Shown: positions 22,869 through 34,727 of the stretch, one piece after another
Position numbering within the stretch: position 1 is the first letter of the stretch
How the letters are laid out: each line of letters opens with the position of its first letter
Source: an uncultured Monoglobus sp.
Lineage (GTDB): Bacteria > Bacillota > Clostridia > Monoglobales > Monoglobaceae
DNA length: 40,860 bases
Assembly (NCBI GenBank): GCA_947630505.1
Contig: CANRHV010000020.1
Coordinates: 1-40,860, forward strand
Reading direction: 5' to 3'
Made by a program: the position numbers and the translations under genes
The notes under the pieces: model-generated
The model's database searches: none
The model's input: only the letters and a program-made list of their open reading frames with translations
Told to the model about the DNA's origin: nothing

Positions 22869-23348
22869 GTGAGCGGAGTGGTCCATCCGATACCGCCGGT
22901 ATTTGATAAAAACTCAAAAATACTTATACTCGGCAGCTTTCCGTCGGTCAAATCGCGGGAGGCGCGGTTTTTCTACGGCCATCCCCAAAACCGATTTTGG
23001 AAAACTTTATCCGCCGTGCTGGGCGCGGACACGCCCGATACTATACCCGAAAAAAAGCGCTTTTTGCTTGAAAATAATATCGCGCTGTGGGACGTGATAC
23101 GCTCCTGCGAGATCAGCGGCTCGGCGGACAGCTCGATAAAAAACGCGGAGCCCAATGATTTTTCGGAGATATTCGCGGCCGCCGATATAGGCGCGGTGTT
23201 CGCCAACGGCGGAACGGCGCACGGACTTTACCGCAAGTTTTTTCCCGATAAAGATATAACAAGGCTCCCCTCGACCAGTCCGGCCAACGCCGCGTTTTCC
23301 CTTGAGCGGCTTGTACGGGAGTGGAAAATTATTTTGGATTATTTATAA
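22869..23348 (+). CDS. DNA-deoxyinosine (hypoxanthine) glycosylase, UDG family 6
   Basis: A 159-residue repair enzyme that removes hypoxanthine formed by adenine deamination. The family-specific N-terminal pattern is clear: HPIPPVFDKNSKILILGSFP, then SVKSREARFFYGHPQNRFW. The downstream loop LPSTSPANAAF is the UDG-superfamily intercalation motif. There is no uracil-type catalytic GQDPYH, which separates it from family 1. The start is GTG 22869 after GAGGTGAG. The length is typical for the family. The next gene, an SLH-GH5 protein, follows after 12 bases, so the two may be co-transcribed without a functional link. Confidence 0.88.
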   Translation: MSGVVHPIPPVFDKNSKILILGSFPSVKSREARFFYGHPQNRFWKTLSAVLGADTPDTIPEKKRFLLENNIALWDVIRSCEISGSADSSIKNAEPNDFSEIFAAADIGAVFANGGTAHGLYRKFFPDKDITRLPSTSPANAAFSLERLVREWKIILDYL

Positions 23349-23360
23349 AGGAGACCCCCA

Positions 23361-24911
23361 ATGAAAAAAAGCGCGAGGATCACCGCCGCTCTTCTGACGG
23401 TCTGCATGGCGCTGCTCTGCGCGGCGTTCACGTTTCCGGACGTGCGCCCCGGCGAGTGGTACACAGAAAATATAGATGCCATGTCGTCAAGCGGCCTGCT
23501 CAATGGCTACGAGGACGGCACGTTCAGACCCGACGGCACGATAACGTACGCCGAGTTTATAAGCGTTGCGGCGAGGTGCGTCGGCGTTACCGCGGCGCAA
23601 AGCGGCTCCCACTGGGCGTCGGGCTACATGAAGCGCGCCTATGAGAGCGGCTGGTACGACTACGACGAGATCTATGAGGCGGACTTCGACAAGCCGATAA
23701 CCCGCCAAATGGCGGTCAAGATAGTCGATCTGGCGTTTGATATCCCGAAAAACGAGCAGGTGAACAACGCCTATTACAAATACATGATGTCGATCAAGGA
23801 CTTCAATGATATACCCGGGCGGTACGGGTACTTGGTCGTGCGCGCCTACAACAACGGAATTCTGACCGGAGACGAGAACGGGAATTTCAACCCGCTCTCA
23901 AACCTGACCCGGGCCGAGGCCTGCGCGATGATCATGCGCGCGAGAGGAAAGGGCTCGGCGTCAGTTCCGCAAGCAGCGGCGCCGACAAATACGGAGCCGC
24001 CGAAGGCCGCGGCGATAAGCGGCGGAGTTTCGCAAAACGGAAAGCTGTCGGTCTCGGGCATCGATCTCGTGAACCAAAACGGCGAGCCGATCGTGCTCCG
24101 CGGCATGAGCAGCCACGGCATACAATGGTACGGGAATTTTGCGTCGCATAACGCGATAAAGAATACCGCGGAATATGGCGCGAACCTGTTCCGCGTCGCG
24201 ATGTACACCGAGGAGAACGGCTATTTAAGCGATCCCGACAGCGTGAAAAGCGCGGCTTACGCGGCGGTCGACAGCGCGATCTCAAACGATATGTACGTGA
24301 TACTCGACTGGCACATACTGAGCGACGGCGACCCGATGGCGCACGTGAGCGAGGCGGCGGAATTTTTCGCCGAGGCGTCCGCGAAATACGCGGGCGTGCC
24401 CAATGTGATATTCGAGATATGCAACGAGCCCAACGGAAACATAAGCTGGAGCGGAAACGTCAAGCCCTACGCCGAGACGATAATTCCGATAATCAGGCAA
24501 AGCGGCGACGCGGTGATACTGGTTGGCTCTCCCACATGGAGCCAGGACATAGACAAGGCGGCCGACGACCCGCTGAGCTTTTCGAACATAATGTACGCCT
24601 GCCATTTCTACGCGGGCACCCACGGCGCGTGGCTCAGGGACCGCATAGACTACGCCCGCTCAAAGGGCGCCCCGATATTTATAAGCGAGTGGGGCACAAG
24701 CGCGGCGGACGGCAGCGGCGGCGTGTTCCTCTCGGAATCGACCGAGTGGCTTGACTTTCTGGCGGAGCGGAACATAAGCTGGGCGAACTGGTCGCTGTGC
24801 GACAAGGTCGAGACCTCGGCTGCGCTGAATTCCGGAACAAATCCCGACGGAGCGTGGAGCGACGCGGATCTGAGCGAGTCGGGAAAATTTGTGTTTTCAA
24901 GATTCAGATGA
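23361..24911 (+). CDS. Cell-surface SLH-GH5 endoglucanase
   Basis: A 516-residue exported glycoside hydrolase. Residues 1-23 form a signal peptide. Residues about 24-195 carry three SLH units (FPDVRPGEWYTENIDAM, and later GILTGDENGNFNPLSNLTRAEA, shown as GILTGDENGNFN) that bind secondary cell-wall polymer. A short Ala/Pro/Thr linker follows. From about 225 a GH5 catalytic barrel begins (LVNQNGEPIVLRGMSSHG), with the acid/base glutamate in FEICNEPNG and the nucleophile in FISEWGTS. The pattern YVILDWHIL is typical of subfamily 2 endo-beta-1,4-glucanases. It likely cuts cellulose or beta-glucan at the cell surface. Start ATG follows AAAGGAG. Confidence 0.92.
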   Translation: MKKSARITAALLTVCMALLCAAFTFPDVRPGEWYTENIDAMSSSGLLNGYEDGTFRPDGTITYAEFISVAARCVGVTAAQSGSHWASGYMKRAYESGWYDYDEIYEADFDKPITRQMAVKIVDLAFDIPKNEQVNNAYYKYMMSIKDFNDIPGRYGYLVVRAYNNGILTGDENGNFNPLSNLTRAEACAMIMRARGKGSASVPQAAAPTNTEPPKAAAISGGVSQNGKLSVSGIDLVNQNGEPIVLRGMSSHGIQWYGNFASHNAIKNTAEYGANLFRVAMYTEENGYLSDPDSVKSAAYAAVDSAISNDMYVILDWHILSDGDPMAHVSEAAEFFAEASAKYAGVPNVIFEICNEPNGNISWSGNVKPYAETIIPIIRQSGDAVILVGSPTWSQDIDKAADDPLSFSNIMYACHFYAGTHGAWLRDRIDYARSKGAPIFISEWGTSAADGSGGVFLSESTEWLDFLAERNISWANWSLCDKVETSAALNSGTNPDGAWSDADLSESGKFVFSRFR

Positions 24912-24930
24912 TTTTTGACCGCGTACCGGC

Positions 24931-24959
24931 TTGACTGCGATAAAAAAATTGACTATAAT
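24931..24959 (+). promoter_or_regulatory. Promoter of the HATPase-lipoprotein genes
   Basis: TTGACT (24931-24936), 17 bases, TATAAT (24954-24959). It begins 20 bases after the GH5 stop codon; the leader to the start at 24988 is about 22 bases. Confidence 0.88.
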
Positions 24960-24987
24960 ATATACACTTTTTAAGCGAGGCATAAGA

Positions 24988-25932
24988 ATGAGCGAGATAA
25001 AAACAACAAACCTCATCGAGTGCTTGACGGACGAGGGCAAAGTATCGTCCGTAGCGCTTCGACACTATATTCAAAGCGGCTTTGAGAGAAAGATGTTCGC
25101 CTTTGACGGCGTTTGCCCGAAGCGAAAATTTACGGATATGGGCGATTTTATCATGAAAGACTTTGAGGACAGTTTTTTCGAGACGCACGACACATACGAG
25201 TATATTCTTGAAAATGAGGATCTATCTCAAAACGGACGCGGTGTTATGCAAAAATCCATGTCGGCGTTGAGCGACGCTTACCTCAGAGCGAGAAACCTGA
25301 ACGAGATATCCCACAGCGGAAGCATAGACGAGGCGGCGTTTGAGCCGATCGAGCTTGCGGAATACGCGGCGCAGTTTGTGCAATACCTGCGCTCGGTGCT
25401 TCCCGATGAGGTCGGAAAAGGCATAAGACTTGTGCGGGGAAGCCGAAACAGCTTGATGTGCGCCGCGGAAAAAACGATGTTGACCTTGATTCTCGTTAAC
25501 TTGGTTCATAACGCGCTGAGGCACAGCCGCTCGGAGGACGGCCGCATTGATATCGCGGTCAGCAGGATAAGAAAATATAACCGCGCCGCGCTGTCTGTGA
25601 TAGACTACGGCATAGGCGTTGACGTTAAAAAGCTGCGCGGCGTTATGGAACGCAACATAGTCAGCGCGGAAAACGGGTTTATTAAATTCAGAAAATACCA
25701 AGGCTGCGGACTGATCGCGTGCCAGCGTATGGCGGACGCGCTCGGAGGAAATATTATGGTCGGAAACGTGGCGGGCGGCGGCGCGATATTCACGCTTGTC
25801 ATGCCCGGTCCAGACGAGGTCAAAAACCGCTTTCCGATGAGTATGAACGACGTTTCGGGGGAGATCGGCCCCAATAAGAAATTGATAAAAATAGTGCTGC
25901 AAAAATTTGTAAGCTATGAAAACAGAAAATAA
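24988..25932 (+). CDS. Cytoplasmic GHKL/histidine-kinase-like ATPase protein
   Basis: A 314-residue soluble protein whose C-terminal half is a HATPase_c domain: N-box LVNLVHNALRHS (N175), G1 box DYGIGVD (D206) and G2 box GCGLIACQRMADALGG. The N-terminal half (residues 1-150) has no transmembrane helix and no recognisable PAS, GAF or HAMP domain. A clear HisKA phospho-acceptor histidine is not seen; NEISHSGSI (around residue 107) is the only candidate. No response regulator is adjacent. It could be a soluble sensor kinase or an anti-sigma-like ATPase. I start at ATG 24988 after AGCGAGG, since the frame extends upstream only through the promoter. The downstream neighbour is a lipoprotein 23 bases away. 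Confidence 0.75.
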   Translation: MSEIKTTNLIECLTDEGKVSSVALRHYIQSGFERKMFAFDGVCPKRKFTDMGDFIMKDFEDSFFETHDTYEYILENEDLSQNGRGVMQKSMSALSDAYLRARNLNEISHSGSIDEAAFEPIELAEYAAQFVQYLRSVLPDEVGKGIRLVRGSRNSLMCAAEKTMLTLILVNLVHNALRHSRSEDGRIDIAVSRIRKYNRAALSVIDYGIGVDVKKLRGVMERNIVSAENGFIKFRKYQGCGLIACQRMADALGGNIMVGNVAGGGAIFTLVMPGPDEVKNRFPMSMNDVSGEIGPNKKLIKIVLQKFVSYENRK

Positions 25933-25955
25933 ATTTTAGACAGGAGTGTTTAATT

Positions 25956-26534
25956 ATGAAAAAGACATTAAAACTTTTGGCCGCGACGGCGGCCGCGGTA
26001 TCGCTGCTGACTTTGGCATCGTGCGGCGGCGGAGGCGCGGAAAACGCGCAGGAGGCGCAGCAGGCCTTCGGAACAGTTATGGACGGCTTCAAAAACGGAG
26101 ACACCAAGGCGATAGAAGAATACGTGGACCTGAGCGCCGACCCGGAGCTGAGCTCGGCTTTGGCGGCGTCGCTCGGCAATATTTCCTATGAGGTCAAGTC
26201 TGTGACGACCGAAGGAAACAAGGCCACGGTAGACGTGTCCGTGACTTCGCTTGACACGTCACAGGTGATGCAGAAGTATATCGAGAGCGTGGCGGCGCTG
26301 GTTTCAAGCCCCGACTATCAGAGCAAAGTCGGCACCATGACAAAAGAGGAATACGACGCGCTGATGGACGAGCAGCTTGAAAAAATATTGTCAAGCGGCG
26401 AGATAGGCACGGTCACGAGCGACGAGACGATAGAAATGACAAAAGACGGCGGAGAGTGGAAACTCAGCGACAGCAGTCTGCCCGACAAGCTGATCGGCAA
26501 CACATTGAGCGCTATAAAGCAAATAAAGCAATAA
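25956..26534 (+). CDS. Lipoprotein, DUF4878/NTF2-like
   Basis: A 192-residue lipoprotein. The signal peptide ends in the lipobox TLASC, with the lipidated cysteine at position 23, followed by a glycine spacer. The remaining domain (QQAFGTVMDGFKNGDTKAIEEY, then GEWKLSDSSLPDKL near the end) has the pattern of NTF2-like DUF4878/DUF5105 lipoproteins, which are common in Clostridia and of unknown function. ATG follows ACAGGAGTG. It lies 23 bases after the HATPase gene, so it may be the sensor or target of that protein; this is inference from position only. Confidence 0.82.
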   Translation: MKKTLKLLAATAAAVSLLTLASCGGGGAENAQEAQQAFGTVMDGFKNGDTKAIEEYVDLSADPELSSALAASLGNISYEVKSVTTEGNKATVDVSVTSLDTSQVMQKYIESVAALVSSPDYQSKVGTMTKEEYDALMDEQLEKILSSGEIGTVTSDETIEMTKDGGEWKLSDSSLPDKLIGNTLSAIKQIKQ

Positions 26535-26539
26535 AACGC

Positions 26540-26568
26540 TTGCAATAATACTCGTCTTGAGTTATAAT
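26540..26568 (+). promoter_or_regulatory. Promoter of secA-prfB operon
   Basis: TTGCAA (26540-26545), 17 bases, TATAAT (26563-26568), 41 bases before the secA start, which itself has TTGGAGG in front. Confidence 0.85.
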
Positions 26569-26609
26569 TAAGCAGTTAAGCGTAAAATAAGATTTGGAGG
26601 TTAACTTTA

Positions 26610-29387
<2,778 letters not shown>

Positions 29388-29421
29388 ACGCGGACATAAC
29401 ACAAAATCAAGAGGTGATAAA

Positions 29422-30535
29422 GTGATAGCATTCGACGAATACAAGCTCGGGCTTGAAAATATGCAAAAAGATATTACGGAACTGAGGGATTCACTTTAAC
29501 TTGGCCGCGCTTAGCGACGAGATAGCCGCGCTTGAGAAAGAGAGCTTCGAGCCCGATTTCTATTCCGACATGGAAAAGGCGGGGCGTACCCTTCAAAAAA
29601 TAAAGGGCCTCAAGGACAAGGTCGCGGCCTTTGACGACTTGTACTCAAAGTGGGAGGACTTAACCGCCCTTGTGGAACTGGGCAACGAGGAGGAGGATGA
29701 AAGCCTGCTCGACGAGGTAAAGCCCGGATATAAGGAGCTCAAGCAGGCGATCGACGCCATGAAGCTCGATACCCTGCTTTCGGGCAAATACGACAGACTG
29801 AACGCCATAGTGACCCTGCACTCGGGCGCGGGCGGCACCGAGGCTCAGGACTGGTGCGAGATGCTTTACCGCATGTACAACATGTGGGCCGACCGCCGCG
29901 GCTTTAAAACCGAGGTCATAGACTATCTGGACGGCGAGGAGGCGGGCATCAAAAGCGTCACGTTTTCAATAAGCGGCCTCAACGCCTACGGATATATGCA
30001 GTCCGAAAAGGGCGTACACCGTCTGGTGCGCATTTCCCCGTTCGATTCGGCGGCGAGGCGGCACACGTCTTTCGCGTCCTGCGAGGTCGTGCCCGAGCTC
30101 GACGAGGAGCTGGACGTTGAGATAAATCCCGACGATCTGAGGATCGACACCTACCGTTCAAGCGGAGCGGGCGGACAGCACATCAACAAGACCGAGTCGG
30201 CCATAAGGATAACTCATATTCCCACGGGCATTGTAGTCACCTGTCAGAACGAGCGCAGCCAGCACAAGAACAAGGAGACCGCCATGAAGGTTCTAAAGTC
30301 CAAGCTGGTGGAGATAGCCGAGCGCGAGCAGAAGGACAGGATCGACGACCTAAAGGGCGTCCAGACCGAGATCGCGTGGGGCAGCCAGATACGCTCCTAT
30401 GTGTTCCATCCATACACAATGGTAAAAGACCATAGAACGGGCTACGAGGTCGGCAACGTGAACGCGGTCATGAACGGCGACATCAACGGATTTATCAACG
30501 CCTACCTAAAGGCGAAATCCAAAGGCGAGATTTAA
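29422..30535 (+). CDS. prfB: Peptide chain release factor 2, made through a +1 programmed frameshift
   Basis: Release factor for UGA and UAA codons. The first frame starts at GTG 29422 (after GAGGTG) and encodes 25 residues ending RDSL, then TAA (29497-29499). A +1 slip at CTT continues as NLAALSDEIAALEKESF to the end; total about 370 residues, as usual. The main frame has the stop-recognition motif SPF (VRISPFDSA) and the peptidyl-hydrolysis motif GGQ ([14 protein letters not shown]). This is the classic RF2 autoregulation: low RF2 lets the ribosome pause and slip. The in-frame stop here is TAA, not the usual TGA. It lies 34 bases after secA and 12 bases before prfA. Confidence 0.95.
29481..29500 (+). 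promoter_or_regulatory. prfB +1 recoding site
   Basis: A Shine-Dalgarno-like GAGGGA (29484-29489), then CTT TAA C (29494-29500). The spacing from the SD-like element to CTT is longer than in the E. coli site, and the stop is TAA. Slip of the tRNA on CTT to TTT moves reading to the AAC codon at 29498. Confidence 0.85.
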
Positions 30536-30547
30536 AGGAGTTAACAT

Positions 30548-31618
30548 ATGTTTGAAAAGCTTTCATTCTTAGAGGAGCAGTTCGAGGAGCTTGCGCGCAA
30601 GATCAGCGACCCCGAGATCATAGCCGATCAGGAGACGTGGCGCAAGCTGTGCAAGGAGCATTCCGATCTGACCCCGATAGTTGAAAAATACAGAGAGTAT
30701 AAAAAGAACAAAGAGACGATAGACGACGCGGCCGCCATGATGGACGACCCCGAGACCGACAAGGAGTTCCGCGAAATGCTGGTCGAGGAGACCAAAGAGG
30801 CCAAGGCCAATATCGAGAAAATAGAAGAAGAACTCAAGATCCTGCTTCTGCCCAAGGACCCCAACGACGACAAAAATGTTATGGTCGAGATCCGCGGCGG
30901 AGCGGGCGGCGACGAGGCCGCGCTGTTCGCGGGCGACCTATACAGAATGTATTCCATGTACGCCGACTCAAAGCGCTGGAAAACCGAGGTGCTGAGCCTT
31001 AATGAGATCGGCATCGGCGGCATAAAAGAGATAACGTTTATGATAAACGGCGAGGGCGCCTACAGCCGCCTGAAATTCGAGAGCGGCGTCCACCGCGTTC
31101 AGCGAGTGCCCGAGACCGAGTCGAGCGGCAGGATACACACCTCGACCGTGACCGTGGCGGTGCTGCCCGAGGTCGACGACGTGGAGGTCGAGATCAATCC
31201 CGACGATCTGGAGATCGACACCTATCGTTCAAGCGGAGCGGGCGGCCAGCATATCAACAAGACCGAGTCGGCCATAAGAATAACCCACAAGCCCACGGGC
31301 ATCGTGGTGACCTGCCAGGACGAGCGCAGCCAGCACAAGAACCGCGAGGCGGCCATGAAGATGCTGCGCTCAAGACTGTACGACAAGATGGAGCAGGAGC
31401 GCAACGCGGCGATCGCGGCCGACAGAAAGAGCCAGGTGGGAACCGGCGACCGCAGCGAGCGCATCAGGACCTACAACTACCCCCAGGGCAGGATGACCGA
31501 CCACAGGATCGGCCTGACGCTGTATAAGCTGGAGCAGATATTAAACGGCGACCTTGACGAGATCATCGACGCCCTTATAACCACAGACCAAAGCGAAAAA
31601 CTAAAACGCACAGAATAA
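30548..31618 (+). CDS. prfA: Peptide chain release factor 1
   Basis: A 356-residue factor that recognises UAA and UAG and releases the finished peptide. The PxT-type recognition motif is [15 protein letters not shown], and the GGQ loop is [17 protein letters not shown]. The N-terminal coiled domain 1 and the C-terminal [17 protein letters not shown] are typical. ATG follows AAAGGAG. It directly follows prfB, so both release factors are made from one operon. The methyltransferase gene prmC, a common neighbour of prfA, is missing; instead the TAA stop overlaps the start of the sua5 fusion by one base. Confidence 0.97.
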   Translation: MFEKLSFLEEQFEELARKISDPEIIADQETWRKLCKEHSDLTPIVEKYREYKKNKETIDDAAAMMDDPETDKEFREMLVEETKEAKANIEKIEEELKILLLPKDPNDDKNVMVEIRGGAGGDEAALFAGDLYRMYSMYADSKRWKTEVLSLNEIGIGGIKEITFMINGEGAYSRLKFESGVHRVQRVPETESSGRIHTSTVTVAVLPEVDDVEVEINPDDLEIDTYRSSGAGGQHINKTESAIRITHKPTGIVVTCQDERSQHKNREAAMKMLRSRLYDKMEQERNAAIAADRKSQVGTGDRSERIRTYNYPQGRMTDHRIGLTLYKLEQILNGDLDEIIDALITTDQSEKLKRTE

Positions 31619-33132
31619 TGAAAACACTTTTACTCACAAACAAAACATCCGATCTGCAAACGGCTGCGGATCTTATTCGGTCGGGACAAACCGTGGTTTT
31701 CCCGACCGAAACGGTTTACGGCATCGGCGCCGATGCCAAAGACCCCGAGGCCGTTAAAAAAATATTCGAGGCAAAGGGACGTCCGTCGGACAACCCTTTG
31801 ATCGTGCATGTCTCGGACAGATCCCAAATTACAGACGTTGCCGCCGAGGTGACCGATGACGCGCAAAAGCTGATCGACGCATTCATGCCGGGCCCGATAA
31901 CGGTCATATTAAAAAAGCGCCCCGACATCCCGAGCGAGGTGACGGCGGGGCTTGACACCGTGGGCATACGCATGCCGTCAAACAAAACAGCGTCGGAGTT
32001 CCTTCGCCTCTGCGGTAGGCCTGTCGCGGCCCCCAGCGCCAACCTGTCGGGAAAGCCCAGCCCCACGCGGTTTGAGCATTGCGTCGAGGACATGGACGGC
32101 AGAGCCGCGGCTATAATCGACGGAGGCCCCTGCGATGTGGGTATCGAGTCGACCGTTATAGATATGAGCGGCGAGCCTATCATATACCGCCCCGGCCGCG
32201 TGAGCCGTGGGCAGATCGAACAGGTTTTGGGCAAAAAGGTGAGCCTTGCAGCCTCTTTAAAGGACGGCGAAAAGCCCAAGTCGCCGGGGCTCAAATACAA
32301 GCACTATTCCCCGAAGGCGAAAGTGGTGATAATAAAAGGCACCCTCGACGAGGCGGCAAACTGCGTCAACTCGCAGACAAGGCCGACGGGCGTTATTTTG
32401 TTTGACGAGATATTAAAAGAGATAAAGCCTAAGCTCAAAGATGGCGTCATCTGCCTGTCTTTGGGCGGCATAAACAAGCCCGACGAGGCGGCCGCGGCAC
32501 TGTTCGCCGCGCTGCGCAAAACAGATGAGCTGGGCGCGGAGATCGTTTTCGCTCCCGAGATACCCGACACCGACAAATGGGCGGGCGTCCGCAACCGTCT
32601 CTACCGCGCCGCGGGAAACGAGGTGCGCGAGGCGTCCGAGTTCGCCGAAAGCGAGAGATCGGACGTTGAAACTCCGATAAAAAATATTTTGTTTGTTTGC
32701 TCGGGCAACACCTGTCGCAGCCCGATGGCCGAGGGGCTGTTCAATTATTACGCTAAGGAGCGCGGCATGAGCGTTTCCGCCGAGTCGGCGGGACTGTTCG
32801 TGTTCCCCGGCTCAAAGGTTTCAGAGAATTCGGTAAAGGCGCTCGCGGAGCTTGATATAGATATAAGCGGCCACGAGCCGACGCAGCTCGATCTTGAGCT
32901 GATCGGCGGCGCCGACCTGATACTCGCCATGTCGGGCAGCCACAAGAGCGCGATTTGCGCGGCGGCGCCCGAGGCGGACGGCAAGACCTTTACCCTTAAA
33001 GAATACGCGGGCGCAGTCGGAGAGATATCCGACCCGTTCGGCGGCGGAATTGAGATATACAAAAGCTGCATGCTTGATATAAAAAACTGCGTCAAAAAAA
33101 TTATCGCGAGGCTTGACGATCATGAAAATTAA
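31618..33132 (+). CDS. Fusion of threonylcarbamoyl-AMP synthase (Sua5) and low-molecular-weight protein phosphatase (YwlE-like)
   Basis: A 504-residue two-enzyme protein. Residues 1 to about 200 are the YrdC/TsaC domain (RSGQTVVFPTETVYGIGADA, then GRPSDNPLIVHV) that makes threonylcarbamoyl-AMP for tRNA t6A. Residues about 210-335 are the Sua5 lobe (PGLKYKHYSPKAKV). After an acidic linker, residues about 357-500 form a low-molecular-weight phosphatase: P-loop CSGNTCRS with C361 and R367, and the DPFGGG acid loop. The threonine at position 365 is the residue that marks protein-arginine phosphatases such as YwlE, as opposed to Ile/Leu in tyrosine phosphatases. In Bacillus, sua5 (ywlC) and ywlE are separate genes close together. 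The two frames are one continuous ORF here. The start overlaps prfA by one base. Confidence 0.92.
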   Translation: MKTLLLTNKTSDLQTAADLIRSGQTVVFPTETVYGIGADAKDPEAVKKIFEAKGRPSDNPLIVHVSDRSQITDVAAEVTDDAQKLIDAFMPGPITVILKKRPDIPSEVTAGLDTVGIRMPSNKTASEFLRLCGRPVAAPSANLSGKPSPTRFEHCVEDMDGRAAAIIDGGPCDVGIESTVIDMSGEPIIYRPGRVSRGQIEQVLGKKVSLAASLKDGEKPKSPGLKYKHYSPKAKVVIIKGTLDEAANCVNSQTRPTGVILFDEILKEIKPKLKDGVICLSLGGINKPDEAAAALFAALRKTDELGAEIVFAPEIPDTDKWAGVRNRLYRAAGNEVREASEFAESERSDVETPIKNILFVCSGNTCRSPMAEGLFNYYAKERGMSVSAESAGLFVFPGSKVSENSVKALAELDIDISGHEPTQLDLELIGGADLILAMSGSHKSAICAAAPEADGKTFTLKEYAGAVGEISDPFGGGIEIYKSCMLDIKNCVKKIIARLDDHEN

Positions 33133-33565
33133 GTTCGAGATCATGAACGAGAGCCATATCGACGATATGCTCAAGATCGAGAAAAAGTGTTTCCCCGACG
33201 AGCCGTGGACGCGGAGAATGTTTGAAAGCGAGCTTGAAAACATGATCTCGGCCTTTTTGGTCGGTGTCGACGAAAGGGGAGCCGCGGTCTGTTTCGGCGG
33301 AATGTGGCTGATCGCGGACATTGCCGAGATCACCAACATCGCGGTCGACCCCGATCATCGGCGGCTGGGTCTCGGCGAAAAGACGCTGAGCCTGCTTTGC
33401 GACATCTGCCGCGAGAGGGGCGTGTCTCGGATAAATCTTGAGGTCCGTGACGGCAACGACGCGGCGATGGGGCTCTATGAAAAATTCGGATTCGAGCCCG
33501 TGGGCCGGCGCGCGAAATATTACGACAATAAATTCGACGCGATACTTATGACAAAAAAATTATAG
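33122..33565 (+). CDS. rimI: Ribosomal protein alanine N-acetyltransferase RimI
   Basis: A 147-residue GNAT acetyltransferase. The acetyl-CoA loop is [15 protein letters not shown], followed by [31 protein letters not shown] (in parts: [19 protein letters not shown]), which is characteristic of RimI. It acetylates N-terminal alanine, classically of ribosomal protein S18, and is regularly encoded beside t6A genes. I choose ATG 33122, with GAGG ten bases upstream, over a TTG at 33113. The start overlaps the sua5 fusion by 11 bases. The tsaB and tsaE genes that often lie between are absent from the window. Confidence 0.92.
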   Translation: MKIKFEIMNESHIDDMLKIEKKCFPDEPWTRRMFESELENMISAFLVGVDERGAAVCFGGMWLIADIAEITNIAVDPDHRRLGLGEKTLSLLCDICRERGVSRINLEVRDGNDAAMGLYEKFGFEPVGRRAKYYDNKFDAILMTKKL

Positions 33566-33575
33566 AGGTGGTATT

Positions 33576-34592
33576 TTGAAAATTCTTGCGATAGAGAGCT
33601 CCTGCGACGAGACTGCGGCGGCGGTGGTGGAGGACGGGACGAACGTCCTCTCAAACGTGATAAACACCCAGATAGAGCTGCATAAGCTCTACGGCGGGGT
33701 GGTGCCCGAGATCGCGTCGCGGAAGCATATCGAGAACATAAGCGCGGTAGTCGACAAGGCGCTCGACGACGCGGGCGTTGCGTTAGAAGAGATCGACGCA
33801 GTGGCGGTGACATACGCCCCGGGTCTTATCGGCGCTCTGCTTGTGGGCGTGTCGTACGCCAAAGGTCTGAGCTTCGCCGCGAGCAAGCCGCTGATCCCCG
33901 TGCACCATATCCGCGGACACATCTGCGCCAACTACATAGAGACCCCGAGCCTTGAGCCGCCGTTTGTGTGTCTCGTGGCGTCGGGCGGCCACAGCAACAT
34001 CGTTCATGTGAAGTCTCGGACGGATTACGAAGTCATAGCGTCGACCAACGATGACGCGGCGGGCGAGGCCTTTGACAAGGTATCGCGCGTGCTTGGCCTC
34101 GGCTATCCGGGCGGCCCCGCGATACAGAAGGCGGCGGAGAGCGGCAACAGCGAGGCGGTGCGTTTCCCCAGGGTCAACATGGGCGAGGGCGGCCTCGACT
34201 TCAGCTTCAGCGGAGTAAAGACCGCGGTGCTGAACTATATACACAATCTTGAGCAGCGCGGCGAGGAGATCAACAAAAACGACATCGCGGCCTCGTTCCA
34301 GCAGGCCGTGATCGACGTGCTCTCCGATCATCTCATAACAGCGGCCGAGGAGCGGAGCGTCAAGACTCTCGCTTTGGCCGGAGGCGTGGCGTCAAACCTG
34401 CCGCTTCGGGAGCTGATACAAAAAAAGGCGTTATCGCGCGGCTTTGAGCTCTATTATCCGAGACCCTTGCTCTGCACCGACAACGCGGCCATGATCGGCT
34501 GCGCCGCCTACTATGAGTATCTGGCGGGCAGGCGGGCCGATCTGAGCCTCAACGCGTACGCTAATATGGACATTGAAAACCCGATTGTGTGA
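33576..34592 (+). CDS. tsaD: tRNA N6-threonylcarbamoyladenosine transferase TsaD
   Basis: A 338-residue ASKHA-fold enzyme that transfers the threonylcarbamoyl group onto A37 of ANN-decoding tRNAs, using the product of the Sua5 domain encoded upstream. The metal site HHIRGH gives H111 and H115. Other family motifs are [41 protein letters not shown] and LAGGVASN. The start codon is TTG (33576) after AGAGGTGG; no ATG or GTG fits. It lies 10 bases after rimI and ends the operon; no clear terminator follows. Confidence 0.96.
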   Translation: MKILAIESSCDETAAAVVEDGTNVLSNVINTQIELHKLYGGVVPEIASRKHIENISAVVDKALDDAGVALEEIDAVAVTYAPGLIGALLVGVSYAKGLSFAASKPLIPVHHIRGHICANYIETPSLEPPFVCLVASGGHSNIVHVKSRTDYEVIASTNDDAAGEAFDKVSRVLGLGYPGGPAIQKAAESGNSEAVRFPRVNMGEGGLDFSFSGVKTAVLNYIHNLEQRGEEINKNDIAASFQQAVIDVLSDHLITAAEERSVKTLALAGGVASNLPLRELIQKKALSRGFELYYPRPLLCTDNAAMIGCAAYYEYLAGRRADLSLNAYANMDIENPIV

Positions 34593-34651
34593 AATTCGGC
34601 GTATAATATTGTGCAAAACACATAAATTAAGTATAAAATTTCAATTTATTA

Positions 34652-34680
34652 TTGACGTTTTCTATAATTTATGTTATTAT
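34652..34680 (+). promoter_or_regulatory. Promoter of the GltD-like gene
   Basis: TTGACG (34652-34657), 17 bases, TATTAT (34675-34680), in very AT-rich DNA, 47 bases before the start codon. A second TATAAT just downstream (34678-34683) has poorer spacing. Confidence 0.65.
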
Positions 34681-34727
34681 AATTTTAAATATATTTTTGT
34701 GTATTTAAAAATCGGAGGTGTTTTTTT

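Noticed and set aside
29501-30535. prfB as an N-terminally truncated gene or pseudogene
   Set aside because: The missing N terminus is encoded in the -1-offset frame just upstream with its own ribosome site and a CTT TAA C recoding site, so the gene is intact by programmed frameshift.
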